A DNA stretch of 64,000 bases. Origin: Methanolinea sp. GTDB taxonomy: Archaea > Halobacteriota > Methanomicrobia > Methanomicrobiales > Methanospirillaceae. Within the stretch, counting starts at the first letter, position 1, and each line of letters starts with the position of its first letter. The stretch is from positions 558,001 through 622,000 of the forward strand of contig CP064971.1 of the NCBI GenBank assembly GCA_016699325.1. The letters are read 5' to 3'. The translations under genes were made by a program, and so were the position numbers. This document shows, in pieces, positions 17,195 through 25,843 of this stretch. Below the pieces are notes generated by a model. It did not search any database, had not been told where the DNA came from, and saw nothing but the letters and a program-made list of their open reading frames with translations.

Positions 17195-18139
17195 TCATTT
17201 CCGGATCCGCACCGCAATCAATCCTGCCGCAAGGGCGAGAATGGCTGCACCGTGACCAAAACCTGGCAAAGAGGCTGGCGTCGCGGTGGAGCGGACAGTA
17301 CCAGGAGTGGTTGGCATAAGGGTCGTGGGAGCAGGTGTTGGGAGGGCCGTCTGCGGGACCGTGGATGATGTTGTGGCGGGGAAAGTGGTGGTGACTGTGG
17401 CAGCAGCAGTCGTTGCAGCTATGAGCGGGTTTGTACGCTGCAAAAGGAAGGTCACCGGGGCGGAGATGGTCTTTCCTTGGCTTGGATAGTTATCGTTCAT
17501 GTTGTTTCCGGTGCTCTCGACCCATACCGTGTAGTTCCCGTTCCCGTAGTCGCCGGTAAACCATACCGGTCCGGTCCGGTAGTTTGGCGAATCGATCAGT
17601 ATATTTTCGAGCGGAAAACCGTCAACAGCGGAATACTCGATGCCATCGGGCCCGCGAATCCTGATTGTCACCGGTGAACCAGGAGAGCCGGGGCGGGCAG
17701 CCAGGATAGAGACCGTCGTATCGACCTGGAACCCGATCGCATCACCCCTGGGCACCCAGACCGTGGAAGGGGTGATCTCGAAATCGGCGGTCTCGTCAAA
17801 GATCCGGAGCGAGATCTGCGGTTCCTGGACATAGAATACTGGAGTAATGCCCTGCTCGGTGAACCAGGAACCGGTCTTGCCCTGGAAGAGCCCCGGCGAT
17901 ACGTAGAAAGCGGAGGGATCGGTAACAAACACCGTTGCTGAAGGCGCCGAGCCGATGGTTCCACCCATACCATACCAGACAATGGTTGACCCGGCAGTGA
18001 CACCGGTACCGGAAATATCGATACCGTCTTCACCGATAAAAACAGCACCCGACGGAGAAATCGTTCCCATTGACGCGGTTGCCGTTGCAATAACAACAGC
18101 CAGGCAGCAGACCAGTGCGGGTAAAAAAGACGGGTACAT
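17195..18139 (-). CDS. Surface protein with DUF3821 domain and PGF-CTERM-like tail
   Basis: 314 residues. An N-terminal signal peptide (about 1-23) precedes a beta-rich domain with GTISPSGAVFIGEDGIDISG and ISLRIFDETADF, the pattern I know from DUF3821 proteins of Methanomicrobiales. Residues about 240-290 form a Thr/Ala/Pro-rich stalk, likely glycosylated. The end LPGFGHGAAILALAAGLIAV with a terminal RIRK is a PGF-CTERM-like sorting signal, which archaeosortase would cleave and replace with a lipid anchor. The protein therefore sits on the outer face of the cell. The gene is monocistronic. Confidence 0.8.
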   Translation of the reverse strand: MYPSFLPALVCCLAVVIATATASMGTISPSGAVFIGEDGIDISGTGVTAGSTIVWYGMGGTIGSAPSATVFVTDPSAFYVSPGLFQGKTGSWFTEQGITPVFYVQEPQISLRIFDETADFEITPSTVWVPRGDAIGFQVDTTVSILAARPGSPGSPVTIRIRGPDGIEYSAVDGFPLENILIDSPNYRTGPVWFTGDYGNGNYTVWVESTGNNMNDNYPSQGKTISAPVTFLLQRTNPLIAATTAAATVTTTFPATTSSTVPQTALPTPAPTTLMPTTPGTVRSTATPASLPGFGHGAAILALAAGLIAVRIRK

Positions 18140-18332
18140 GAGAGTTCACAAGGAGTTTGTGGCAACAGCGCGGACAAATACTTTCCGCTCGGAGAACCAT
18201 CTGGTTCCCTGAGGGGATCCATGAATGAAAAATAAAAAAAAATCGGGGTGTAGTTTTTATTAATCCCTATGACTGCTCTGCTGTCGAGCATATGAAATGG
18301 AAAACCAATAGGTGCGTTTCGTTTTGAACTAG

Positions 18333-19529
18333 CTACAGGAGGTTCTGGATCGCCGCGATCATGTTTCCAATTCCCTCGCTGATGAGCACCCCGGGATCGA
18401 TTCCGAGGATAGGGAAGATGAAGATAAAATAGAGGATGGTCCCGAGTGTGCTCCCGACATTTGCCAGTGCGGCGACTAAAACGACCTTGAAAAGCGGGAT
18501 CCGCATCATCTCGGTGAATGTCTCTGCCTCAAAGATCTTCCGGTAATCGGACGGCGCCGGCTTTCGTATCTTTGCCTCGACGATAGCTGCGAACCACCCT
18601 GCGGCGATGAGCGGGTTTAATGCCGTGAACCAGGAGACGGCAAAGCCGGTGGCAGCCGAGAGCGGGTGGCCCCGGGCCATGAGCGTGAAGGCAGCGGTCA
18701 GCAGACCGTGGATGAGCACCCAGTACACGAGCGCGGTGAACAGGATCTCGATCCCAACCCCTGAAAATCCTATGGCAACGAGCAGTAATATAAAGAGAAA
18801 GGTGACTATCGCCCCAAAGATTAGCCCCCAGGGACGCGGTTTGATCTCAGCGGTGAGCCCGGACATGGGAGGGAGGGTGGCATGATCCGCGAGATACCGG
18901 TTTACCCCGTCCTGGTGGCCGGCCCCTATCACCACCAGGATGCGATCATACTTGTTCGAAAGCCTGATGATCTGGTGGGCGAGATAGGCATCCCGTTCAT
19001 CGATAAGAGCCCGGGCACCGTTGGGAGAGAACTTCCGGAATTCCTCCAGTGCCGCCGAAATAACATCCTGTTTTTTCAACTCCTCGATGTCGATCTCCTC
19101 CCCATCCATGGAGGCGACTGATACCGCCAGGGCATAGAACATCCGAATTTTCTCGATAAGTGAGAGCGAGCGCCAGAACCGCTGGAGTGTAATCCGGATA
19201 TCCCGGTCGATCAGGTCAACCCTGATGCCACGCGCTTCTGCTTCCTCGACGGCTGCTCTCATCTCTGCCCCGGGCTCTACTCCCACATCGAGCCCAATTC
19301 TCCGCTGGAGGTAAGCTAGGAGCCACTGGACGAGGAGCTGGGCGAAAGTCTTTGCCTCAAGCACATCTGATACCGATGCTTCCTGGACATGCTTTTTCAG
19401 GGCGGCATACCTGCCAGGATCGAGCTCAACTGCAACCACATCGGGCGAAAAGTCAGCGATGGCCTGGCGGACTTCTGCAATGCTCTCGCTTGAGACATGA
19501 GCGGTACCGATAATCCGCAGTTCACCCAT
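18333..19529 (-). CDS. TraB-family membrane protein
   Basis: 398 residues. The N-terminal half shows the TraB pattern IGTAHVSSESIAEVRQAI (7-24), VVAVELDPGRYAAL (35-48) and GAGHQDGVNRYL (about 206-217), a fold related to heme-binding and pheromone-shutdown proteins. The C-terminal half (about 235-398) has five to six membrane helices. TraB proteins in archaea are widespread and uncharacterised. Its ATG overlaps the stop of the upstream Cys-cluster gene, so both are co-transcribed. The repeat of RxIG/GTAH and ELD motifs makes the family call safe, not the function. Confidence 0.82.
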   Translation of the reverse strand: MGELRIIGTAHVSSESIAEVRQAIADFSPDVVAVELDPGRYAALKKHVQEASVSDVLEAKTFAQLLVQWLLAYLQRRIGLDVGVEPGAEMRAAVEEAEARGIRVDLIDRDIRITLQRFWRSLSLIEKIRMFYALAVSVASMDGEEIDIEELKKQDVISAALEEFRKFSPNGARALIDERDAYLAHQIIRLSNKYDRILVVIGAGHQDGVNRYLADHATLPPMSGLTAEIKPRPWGLIFGAIVTFLFILLLVAIGFSGVGIEILFTALVYWVLIHGLLTAAFTLMARGHPLSAATGFAVSWFTALNPLIAAGWFAAIVEAKIRKPAPSDYRKIFEAETFTEMMRIPLFKVVLVAALANVGSTLGTILYFIFIFPILGIDPGVLISEGIGNMIAAIQNLL

Positions 19530-20056
19530 CAGAGCACCTTCAATCCCGTGCCGTCAACGAGAACCTGGCACCCGGGTGGAATTCTGCACACTGAAAGGAC
19601 CTGGCGGACCCGCTCCTCTTCAGTAAGCTCAGCCCTTCTCCGTTCAAGGAGCAGTCCGGCAAGATCCCATGCTTCCTTCCGCGATATTTTGCCGCCGATA
19701 CCAGGACAGTGCGATACGATTAGGTGCTCGTTGTCAAGCATGAACGGGAACGTCCGGCATATCCAGGGCCGTGCCGCATAAGCGGTGCAGAGCCCACCGG
19801 AATAAAACCTGCATGCCTCCCCATGTTTCCGGACCGCCCATTCGAACGTGATGCTTCCTCCGCCCCTGGTCTCGACAAACTCGGGGTAGGGGGTGGCGAT
19901 ATCACCGGACTCGAGTCCGGTTTCCTCTGCCAGCCGGCAGACCTCTTGGGGCGACACCATGACCAGGTTGTCCGTCCCCTTGCAGCATACGCCGCACCGG
20001 GTGCATGAAAAACCGATATCCCGAACCATGCGGGCAAGGGTGCTTCTTTTTATCAT
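19529..20056 (-). CDS. YkgJ-type Cys-cluster protein
   Basis: 175 residues with an N-terminal FSCTRCGVCCKG motif (residues about 12-23), a central HGEACRFYSGGLCTAYAARPWICRTFPF and a further Cys in SHCPGI. This CxxCxxxC plus CxxY pattern defines the zinc- or iron-binding YkgJ family, of unknown biochemical role. Its stop codon overlaps the start of traB by 1 base, and a GMP synthase remnant lies 9 bases upstream on the same strand. No membrane segments. Confidence 0.82.
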   Translation of the reverse strand: MIKRSTLARMVRDIGFSCTRCGVCCKGTDNLVMVSPQEVCRLAEETGLESGDIATPYPEFVETRGGGSITFEWAVRKHGEACRFYSGGLCTAYAARPWICRTFPFMLDNEHLIVSHCPGIGGKISRKEAWDLAGLLLERRRAELTEEERVRQVLSVCRIPPGCQVLVDGTGLKVL

Positions 20057-20065
20057 GGATATCCG

Positions 20066-20383
20066 TTATAACGAACCGCATTCGAAGATGATGTGGTTGA
20101 AGGGGCGGAAGACCAGCCTGCCATTGTCAGGATGGTTCACCTCAGGTTGCCACTGGATCCCGTGGGTGTTCCGGTTATGAACGGCGATGGCTTCGTTCTC
20201 ACAGAGCGGCGGGGTGGCGAGCCTGACGGAACACTGCGGAGCCAACCCCAGGCACCCGATTGCCAACTCCTCGGGAGGGGTGGCGTTCGGGATTATCCGG
20301 GGATAAATTTCAAGGTCACGGAGCATCCGCAGGATCCGGTTGTTCATCTGTGCGTAGAGGTTAACCACGTACATCGGGAGCAT
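20066..20383 (-). pseudogene. guaA: Truncated GMP synthase subunit A (glutamine amidotransferase)
   Basis: Frame of 105 codons starting MLPMYVVNLYAQMNNRILRM, which matches the N terminus of archaeal GuaA amidotransferase subunits, and continuing RDLEIYPRIIPNATPPEEL. The end NTHGIQWQPEVNHPDNG matches the C-terminal part, where the intact protein has GVQWHPEVxHT. The middle, with the catalytic Cys (GxCLGHQ), is missing, and the catalytic His of HPE is Gln. About 80 residues are lost compared with a normal length near 186. It lies between cobT and the Cys-cluster gene, so it may still be transcribed, but it cannot be an active amidotransferase. An intact copy must lie elsewhere. Confidence 0.7.
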
Positions 20384-20423
20384 TCCCTGATAAGTTGATC
20401 GGCGGTGGTAATAAGGCCTCTTT

Positions 20424-21434
20424 TCAGGAGTAGGCATGGGCGAATTCGAGGATTTTCCCGCGGATTGCGGCAGGGCTGTATCCCTGCAGGAAGGCCAGCA
20501 GCATGGCCCCTCCAGCACCCATTCCTTCCTTGACCTCCCCGATACAGTACCGGGCAAGACCGGAATGTCCGAGTTCCCCGAACCCGGGGTCTATGTAGAA
20601 CACTTCTGATCCGATACGACCTGCCATCTCGGCAAAGTTCGCAGAAGCGTCGTCCCTCACGTAGCAGGTGGTAGCGATGCGGGGTGCTGGTCTACCTATT
20701 GCCCGCACCAATGCGGCGACCGAGAGCATCTGGGTTCCGCCAGCAAGGAACAGGTTACCAGGGTAACGGGCGGCGATTCCCGCAGCCACCGCGATCATCG
20801 GATCACCCCCGATTCTCACCGTGTCCAGCGGTGATGAGAGCCCAGATTCGGAAATCCTCCCGGCAACGATTCTCCATATCTCCTCCTTCATGGATACCGG
20901 ATTCTCGATATAGCTGCTGCTCACGCGGGCCGGGTAACCGAGAGCGCGGAGCACGCAGAGCGAAGTGGTGGTACCCCCGGGAACGCACTCGCCGAGGACA
21001 AGGAGATCAGAGACCTGCCCGAGGAAGGCGCCGAGCAATTCTCCGCGGCCGAAAAGAAGTTCTGCATCGGGCACAGCATCGCCGAACCGGGGATCATCGC
21101 CCGGGGTTCCATACACATCGAGACAGGGTACTGTCGGGCGATGCACGAGCCCGGCATTGATGAAGAGAGGGGAGAGTCCGGTCAGTTCCATGACGGCCCG
21201 GGTGATGGATGCCGGCGTCGGACACCCGGTCGGGGTATTTGGCTTGACCGGCATGCTGGATATCGATCCTTCGGCAATCAGTTCCGCATCAAGGATTGGG
21301 GTCAACAGGGTTTTTTCCGGAGTCGGCCCTGCCCCGGAGATCCCGGGAACCATGGAGAGGAGGGTGTTGGAGAGTATGCTGCAGAAAATGGGCCTCCGGG
21401 GGAACATATCCGGATTCGTTGAGACAAAGGGCAT
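20424..21434 (-). CDS. cobT: Archaeal CobT-like protein (UPF0284 family)
   Basis: 336 residues related to nicotinate-nucleotide:dimethylbenzimidazole phosphoribosyltransferase. Landmarks are TLLSMVPGISGAGPTPEKT (about 25-44), LGECVPGGTTTSLCVLRALG and, near the C terminus, KEGMGAGGAMLLA, where the Glu corresponds to the catalytic base of CobT. It activates the lower-ligand base of cobamides. Methanogens use 5-hydroxybenzimidazole, so that substrate is likely. The gene diverges from cobZ-cobS, which act in the same lower-ligand branch. ATG 21434 has AGGGAAGATCC upstream; ATG 21407 is an alternative. Confidence 0.85.
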   Translation of the reverse strand: MPFVSTNPDMFPRRPIFCSILSNTLLSMVPGISGAGPTPEKTLLTPILDAELIAEGSISSMPVKPNTPTGCPTPASITRAVMELTGLSPLFINAGLVHRPTVPCLDVYGTPGDDPRFGDAVPDAELLFGRGELLGAFLGQVSDLLVLGECVPGGTTTSLCVLRALGYPARVSSSYIENPVSMKEEIWRIVAGRISESGLSSPLDTVRIGGDPMIAVAAGIAARYPGNLFLAGGTQMLSVAALVRAIGRPAPRIATTCYVRDDASANFAEMAGRIGSEVFYIDPGFGELGHSGLARYCIGEVKEGMGAGGAMLLAFLQGYSPAAIRGKILEFAHAYS

Positions 21435-21659
21435 GCGGATCTTCCCTGGTACCTCGCACCTTGCGAAGCATCAAGCTATCTTTCCCGCCGGAATCACGAT
21501 TAGATTTCCAGTTAAGGGGTACAAGGAATGCTGCAGTTCATGCGGCAGACAGCATCGAACAAGCCAGTTGGCGGAAGGGGAATTATTTCTACGGCGTGCA
21601 CTTTACCCAGGATAAAGGTGGCAACCCTAATAAGGAAACCGGGAAAAGATCTTTCTCTA

Positions 21660-22091
21660 ATGTTCAGAATCGAAGAGCGCCTCGGGGAGAGGGGGATTTC
21701 CATCGATGATATGGTCGTCGCCGCCATGGCCCTCTATGTACCCCATGGGATGGATGCAGGATCGGCTGCGGGAGCCATCCGGGAAAAGATCAGGAAATAT
21801 CTCGGTGACCCGAATATCGCCTCTCTCATGCTCGGTGCCATCCTCCTTGAGGAAGAGATCTTCGGATCCACCGATCCGGAAATCCAGGGAGACCCGGTCT
21901 TCCTGCTCTCCGATGAGATTATCGGCATGGCCATCGCCGAGTGCATCGGGGGGACCTATGCCCGGTTCGAATTCACCAGGTACGACCAGAAGAAGCCGGG
22001 AGTCCTCTCGGAACTCGGGCCGTTTCTTGACGATGCTGTCGCGGGGCTCATCGCCGGCTGCACGTCCCGCCTCTATAGCGAATGCTGCTGA
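21660..22091 (+). CDS. cobZ: Alpha-ribazole phosphatase CobZ
   Basis: 143 residues with a PgpA-like fold: ERLGERGISIDDMVVAAMAL near the start and DEIIGMAIAECIGGTYARFEF in the second half, ending DDAVAGLIAGC. CobZ was identified in Methanosarcina as the archaeal alpha-ribazole-5'-phosphate phosphatase, and genes of this type sit next to cobS. The ATG at 21660 matches the usual protein start; the frame extends upstream to 21528, but that part has no similarity to the family and would run into the promoter region. It overlaps cobS by 10 bases. Confidence 0.82.
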   Translation: MFRIEERLGERGISIDDMVVAAMALYVPHGMDAGSAAGAIREKIRKYLGDPNIASLMLGAILLEEEIFGSTDPEIQGDPVFLLSDEIIGMAIAECIGGTYARFEFTRYDQKKPGVLSELGPFLDDAVAGLIAGCTSRLYSECC

Positions 22092-22816
22092 GTCCGATCC
22101 GTGCCCTGCTCCAGTTCACCACGGTGCTCCCGCTGGGGGAACAGGCAGATATCGACTCGTTTGCGCGCTGGTCATGGCTCTATCCGGTTGCCGGTTACGT
22201 GACCGGTGGGTTTGCCGGGATCTGTGCATTTTGGATCGCTGAACCCCTCCTTGCAGCAGCAGCTGCGGTCGCTGCTATCATCCTCGTTACCGGAGCGCAC
22301 CACCTTGACGGTCTGCTCGATCTGGGCGACGGGCTCATGGTCCACGGAGACCGCGAGAGTCGACAGAAAGCCATGGCCGACCGGCAAATCGGCGCAGGAG
22401 GAATGGCCATGGGAGGAGCCATAACCCTTGTCTCCTTTGCCGCAATGGCGTCTTCGCCGATCCTCTGGCCGGCACTGGTTGCCGCTGAGGTAACCGCCAA
22501 GTTCTCAATGGCGTTTCTCACCGCTTACGGACCTCCCTTCCACGAGGGGATACATTCCGCTCTCCACCGGGCATCGCGACCTTATTTTCCGGTCCTTTCC
22601 TTCCTTCTGTGTGCTCCGCTGGTTCTCCTTCCGCTATCGCCGCTCAAACTTGCCGGTGCTGCAACGGTCATGGTCGTCGTTCCTGCCGGCCTGCTCTCGA
22701 TCTCCTGCCGCCTTTTTGGCGGAGTGAACGGGGATGTGGTCGGCGCATCTGGAGAAATCACCCGGGCCATCGTTCTTGCCACCCTGGTCATCATTCCTGG
22801 GAGCACAGTTTTTTAG
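22082..22816 (+). CDS. cobS: Adenosylcobinamide-GDP ribazoletransferase (cobalamin synthase)
   Basis: 244 residues with six or seven membrane helices. The family motif HHLDGLLDLGDGLMVHGDRE (about residues 74-93), with its acidic residues for Mg2+ binding, and KAMADRQIGAGGMAMGG follow in the expected order. CobS joins alpha-ribazole to adenosylcobinamide-GDP in the membrane, the last step of the lower-ligand branch. It overlaps cobZ by 10 bases, and its stop lies 26 bases before the sulfite-reductase-like gene, so all three are likely one transcript. Confidence 0.9.
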   Translation: MLLSPIRALLQFTTVLPLGEQADIDSFARWSWLYPVAGYVTGGFAGICAFWIAEPLLAAAAAVAAIILVTGAHHLDGLLDLGDGLMVHGDRESRQKAMADRQIGAGGMAMGGAITLVSFAAMASSPILWPALVAAEVTAKFSMAFLTAYGPPFHEGIHSALHRASRPYFPVLSFLLCAPLVLLPLSPLKLAGAATVMVVVPAGLLSISCRLFGGVNGDVVGASGEITRAIVLATLVIIPGSTVF

Positions 22817-22841
22817 GTACGGCACCTGTATCATTTCTCTG

Positions 22842-23762
22842 ATGTTCAAGGATCTTGGAGTTTACAAGAAAGGTGGCGTGATCACGGAACGGAACCCGGA
22901 ATACTGCGCGGTGAGAACCCGCATTCCGGCAGGGATGATTTCTGCAGACCAGTTAAGGGGCATCGCAGATATCGTCGAGCGGTACGGCGGCGAGGGTGTA
23001 CAGCTGACAGTTCGCCAGACCATCGAGCTCCCCAGCATGCCTCCGGATCGGCTCGAAGGAATCTCGCGCGATCTTTCAATGAATGGTACTCCCCTCGGTG
23101 CAGAGAGGGACGAGGTAAAGAACGTCATCGCCTGCACCGGCAATCAGCGCTGCATCTTCGGCAATATCGATGCCGTTGCACTTGCCAGGGAGATCGACAG
23201 GAGGCTCTTTGGCAAGGAGATGCCGGTGAAATTACGGATAGCAATCTCCGGATGTCCGAATGCCTGTACAAGCCCAATGCTCAACGAGATCGGGGTCATG
23301 GGAAAGATCGAACCAATACGCGTACCGGGAATGTGCACCGGGTGCGGAACCTGCGTTGAATACTGCCAGGAAAGTGCTATTACCATCAAGAAAGGGATAT
23401 CGGTTCTTGACAGTGAAAAATGCGTGGATTGCGGGGTCTGCATCCGTTCCTGTCCGTATGATCTCCTCAAATCATCGGGTCCCTACTATCTCATCACCGT
23501 GGGAGGAAACCGGGGAAGGCATCCGAAGATTGGACGCGAGCTGGTGGCGGTACGGACTAGCAGCGCCGCAGCCGATGTAGTTGAAAAGGTTGTCACCTGG
23601 GTTTACCGGAACGCGTGGAGCGGGAGACTCCTCTCGGATCAACTGGATGACCTGCAATTCGATACCTTCAGATCAGAAATCCAGAACCAGATACCAGATG
23701 AGGATCTGTTTACGCCCGGGGTTATCACCGAGAGTGAGGTTAACGCCGGTAGCGTGACCTGA
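22842..23762 (+). CDS. Small sulfite/nitrite-reductase-like protein with two 4Fe-4S motifs
   Basis: 306 residues. The N-terminal ferrite-reductase half-domain (about 15-75, with VQLTVRQTIELP) is followed by the sirohaem/4Fe-4S ligand motif ACTGNQRC (Cx5C) and SGCPNAC (Cx3C). A ferredoxin insert then carries CTGCGTCVEYC and CVDCGVCIRSC. This matches the short dissimilatory sulfite reductase-like proteins (Dsr-LP) of methanogens, which are smaller than F420-dependent sulfite reductase Fsr and lack its flavin domain. Electron acceptor and function are unknown. ATG 22842 lies 26 bases after cobS. The 3' end overlaps a convergent gene by 23 bases. Confidence 0.82.
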   Translation: MFKDLGVYKKGGVITERNPEYCAVRTRIPAGMISADQLRGIADIVERYGGEGVQLTVRQTIELPSMPPDRLEGISRDLSMNGTPLGAERDEVKNVIACTGNQRCIFGNIDAVALAREIDRRLFGKEMPVKLRIAISGCPNACTSPMLNEIGVMGKIEPIRVPGMCTGCGTCVEYCQESAITIKKGISVLDSEKCVDCGVCIRSCPYDLLKSSGPYYLITVGGNRGRHPKIGRELVAVRTSSAAADVVEKVVTWVYRNAWSGRLLSDQLDDLQFDTFRSEIQNQIPDEDLFTPGVITESEVNAGSVT

Positions 23763-24063
23763 ACCCGGAATTCTGATCGTCATCGCACTCTATTGCCGTT
23801 GCGGAAACGATCAGGGAATTGAACTGCATGGCGGCGTTCATCAGCGCTTCGTCTCCAGAAACCCCCCCTCTGCTTGTTTTCATGGCAGTTTCTTGGGGAG
23901 ACGGGTACGATTTGCCACCGATTCGGATCCCTTTGCAGTGAATGCAGAACGCGCAATTGCGGTGCACCGAAACATCACCGTCAGCACACGCAACGGTTAC
24001 ACGGACGTTCTTTTCATCCCGGGTAATTGCAAGGGTCTTCATGATGGGAAGGAGGTACTGCAC
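23740..24063 (-). CDS. Small conserved-looking protein with CxxC pair
   Basis: Up to 107 residues from GTG 24063; ATG 24042 would give 100 residues starting MKTLAITRDE. It has HRNCAFCIHCKGIRIGG, a Cys-rich core that could bind zinc or an iron-sulfur cluster. I do not recognise the family. The frame is convergent with the sulfite-reductase-like gene and divergent from EF-1A, and its promoter would share the AT-rich 24064-24210 region. Codon use resembles real genes, but the call rests on that and on the Cys motif. Confidence 0.5.
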   Translation of the reverse strand: MQYLLPIMKTLAITRDEKNVRVTVACADGDVSVHRNCAFCIHCKGIRIGGKSYPSPQETAMKTSRGGVSGDEALMNAAMQFNSLIVSATAIECDDDQNSGFRSRYRR

Positions 24064-24217
24064 CCATAAGATATGATAATACCGGTTTTTCTCGTTATTT
24101 CGTGAAAACTACTCAAATATCGCTCATCGAAATGATTAATAAGGATCCCTTTCCAATACATACTACTCGCGTAAACAGGCTGTACTTCTGCAGTTTGTCT
24201 TTATCGGAGGAATGTTT

Positions 24218-25495
24218 ATGGCAGCTGAGAAGCCCCACCTTAACCTGGCGGTTATCGGACACATCGATCATGGGAAGTCAACAATGGTAGGACGACTCAT
24301 GTTCGAGACCGGAGCCGTACCTCCCCATATCATTGAGGGATACCGGAAAGAAGCAGAGACAAAGGGAAAGGCGACCTTCGAGTTCGCCTGGGTCATGGAT
24401 AACCTCAAGGAAGAGCGTGAAAGAGGCATCACCATCGATATCGCTCACAAGAGGTTCGATACGCCCAAGTACTATTTCACCGTAGTAGATTGCCCGGGCC
24501 ACCGGGACTTTGTCAAGAACATGATTACCGGCGCATCCCAGGCTGATGCAGCAATCCTGGTGGTTGCGGCACCGGACGGAGTGATGGAGCAGACCAAGGA
24601 GCATGTGTTCCTCTCGCGGACGCTCGGCATCAGCCAGTTGATCATCGCCATCAACAAGATTGATGCGGCCAAGTATGATCAGAAGCGTTACGAGGAGGTC
24701 AAGAAGGATCTTTCGTCCCTCCTGCAAATGGTTGGCTACAAGCCCGCAGAGACCTTCTTCATCCCCACCAGCGCTCTTCAGGGTACGAACGTCGCAAAGA
24801 AGAGCACGGAGACACCATGGTATACCGGCCCGACGCTCCTCGAAGCCCTCGACATGCTCAAGGAACCCGAGAAACCGGTTGATAAGCCGCTCCGGCTCCC
24901 CATTCAGGACGTGTATTCAATCAGCGGTATCGGGACAGTCCCTGTCGGCAGGGTCGAGACCGGCGTCATGAAGAAGGGCATGAAGGTCTCGTTCATGCCG
25001 GCCAACAAGGAAGGCGAAGTCAAGTCCATCGAGATGCATCACGAAGAGATCCCCCAGGCAATCCCGGGGGACAATGTGGGATTCAACGTCCGTGGGCTTG
25101 GAAAGGGTGATATCCGCCGCGGCGACGTCTGCGGACCAGCCGATGCACCACCGACCGTTGCCGATGAGTTCACCGCACAGATCGTCGTGCTCCAGCACCC
25201 GAGTGCCATCACCGTAGGCTACACTCCGGTGTTCCACTGCCACACCACCCAGACGGCATGTACTTTCATCGAGCTGAAGAAGAAACTTGATCCGCGGACC
25301 GGACAGACCAAGGAAGAAAACCCGACCTTCATCAAGACCGGTGATGCGGCTATCGTCCAGGTCAAACCTACCAAACCGATGGTCATCGAGAATGTCAAGG
25401 AGCTCCCCCAGCTCGGCAGGTTTGCGATCCGTGATATGGGAAGCACCATTGCCGCCGGGATGTGCATTGGAATCCAGGCCAAGCAGATGAGATAA
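24218..25495 (+). CDS. tuf: Translation elongation factor 1-alpha (EF-Tu homologue)
   Basis: 425 residues with the full GTPase set: GHIDHGKS at 14-21, the RGITIDIAH switch, DCPGHRDFVKNM and NKID, then the two beta-barrel domains. It delivers aminoacyl-tRNA to the ribosome. ATG 24218 lies 7 bases after GGAGG, while the earlier in-frame ATG 24212 touches the Shine-Dalgarno sequence and is unlikely. The rps10 gene follows 30 bases downstream, the usual archaeal pairing. Confidence 0.97.
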   Translation: MAAEKPHLNLAVIGHIDHGKSTMVGRLMFETGAVPPHIIEGYRKEAETKGKATFEFAWVMDNLKEERERGITIDIAHKRFDTPKYYFTVVDCPGHRDFVKNMITGASQADAAILVVAAPDGVMEQTKEHVFLSRTLGISQLIIAINKIDAAKYDQKRYEEVKKDLSSLLQMVGYKPAETFFIPTSALQGTNVAKKSTETPWYTGPTLLEALDMLKEPEKPVDKPLRLPIQDVYSISGIGTVPVGRVETGVMKKGMKVSFMPANKEGEVKSIEMHHEEIPQAIPGDNVGFNVRGLGKGDIRRGDVCGPADAPPTVADEFTAQIVVLQHPSAITVGYTPVFHCHTTQTACTFIELKKKLDPRTGQTKEENPTFIKTGDAAIVQVKPTKPMVIENVKELPQLGRFAIRDMGSTIAAGMCIGIQAKQMR

Positions 25496-25525
25496 CTCCG
25501 ATTCCCCAACATCGCGGTGAATATC

Positions 25526-25834
25526 ATGCAGAAGGCCAGGATACGCCTGACAGGGACCGATTTCAAGAAGGTTGAAATGGTCTGCGATCGGATCAGGGAG
25601 ATTGCGGAGAGGACCGGGGTAAATATGGCAGGCCCCATCCCCCTCCCCACAAAACGACTGGTCGTGCCCATCCGGAAAAGCCCGGATGGCGAAGGTACCG
25701 CAACATGGGACCGCTGGCAGATGCGGGTGCACAAGCGGTTGATTGACATAGATGCCGATGAAAGGGCGCTTCGCCAGCTGATGAGAACCCAGGTCCCGAA
25801 AGATATCGGCATCGAGATAGTTCTCGAGAGCTGA
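25526..25834 (+). CDS. rps10: Ribosomal protein S10 (uS10)
   Basis: 102 residues, the standard archaeal length, beginning MQKARIRLTGTDFKKVEMV and containing GPIPLPTKRLVVPIRKSPDGEG and RLIDIDADERALRQLM. It is a small-subunit head protein. ATG 25526 is chosen over the GTG at 25517 because it matches the family start. It follows tuf closely, and the membrane protein gene starts 9 bases after its stop, so read-through transcription is likely. Confidence 0.96.
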   Translation: MQKARIRLTGTDFKKVEMVCDRIREIAERTGVNMAGPIPLPTKRLVVPIRKSPDGEGTATWDRWQMRVHKRLIDIDADERALRQLMRTQVPKDIGIEIVLES

Positions 25835-25843
25835 GGGAGCGGA

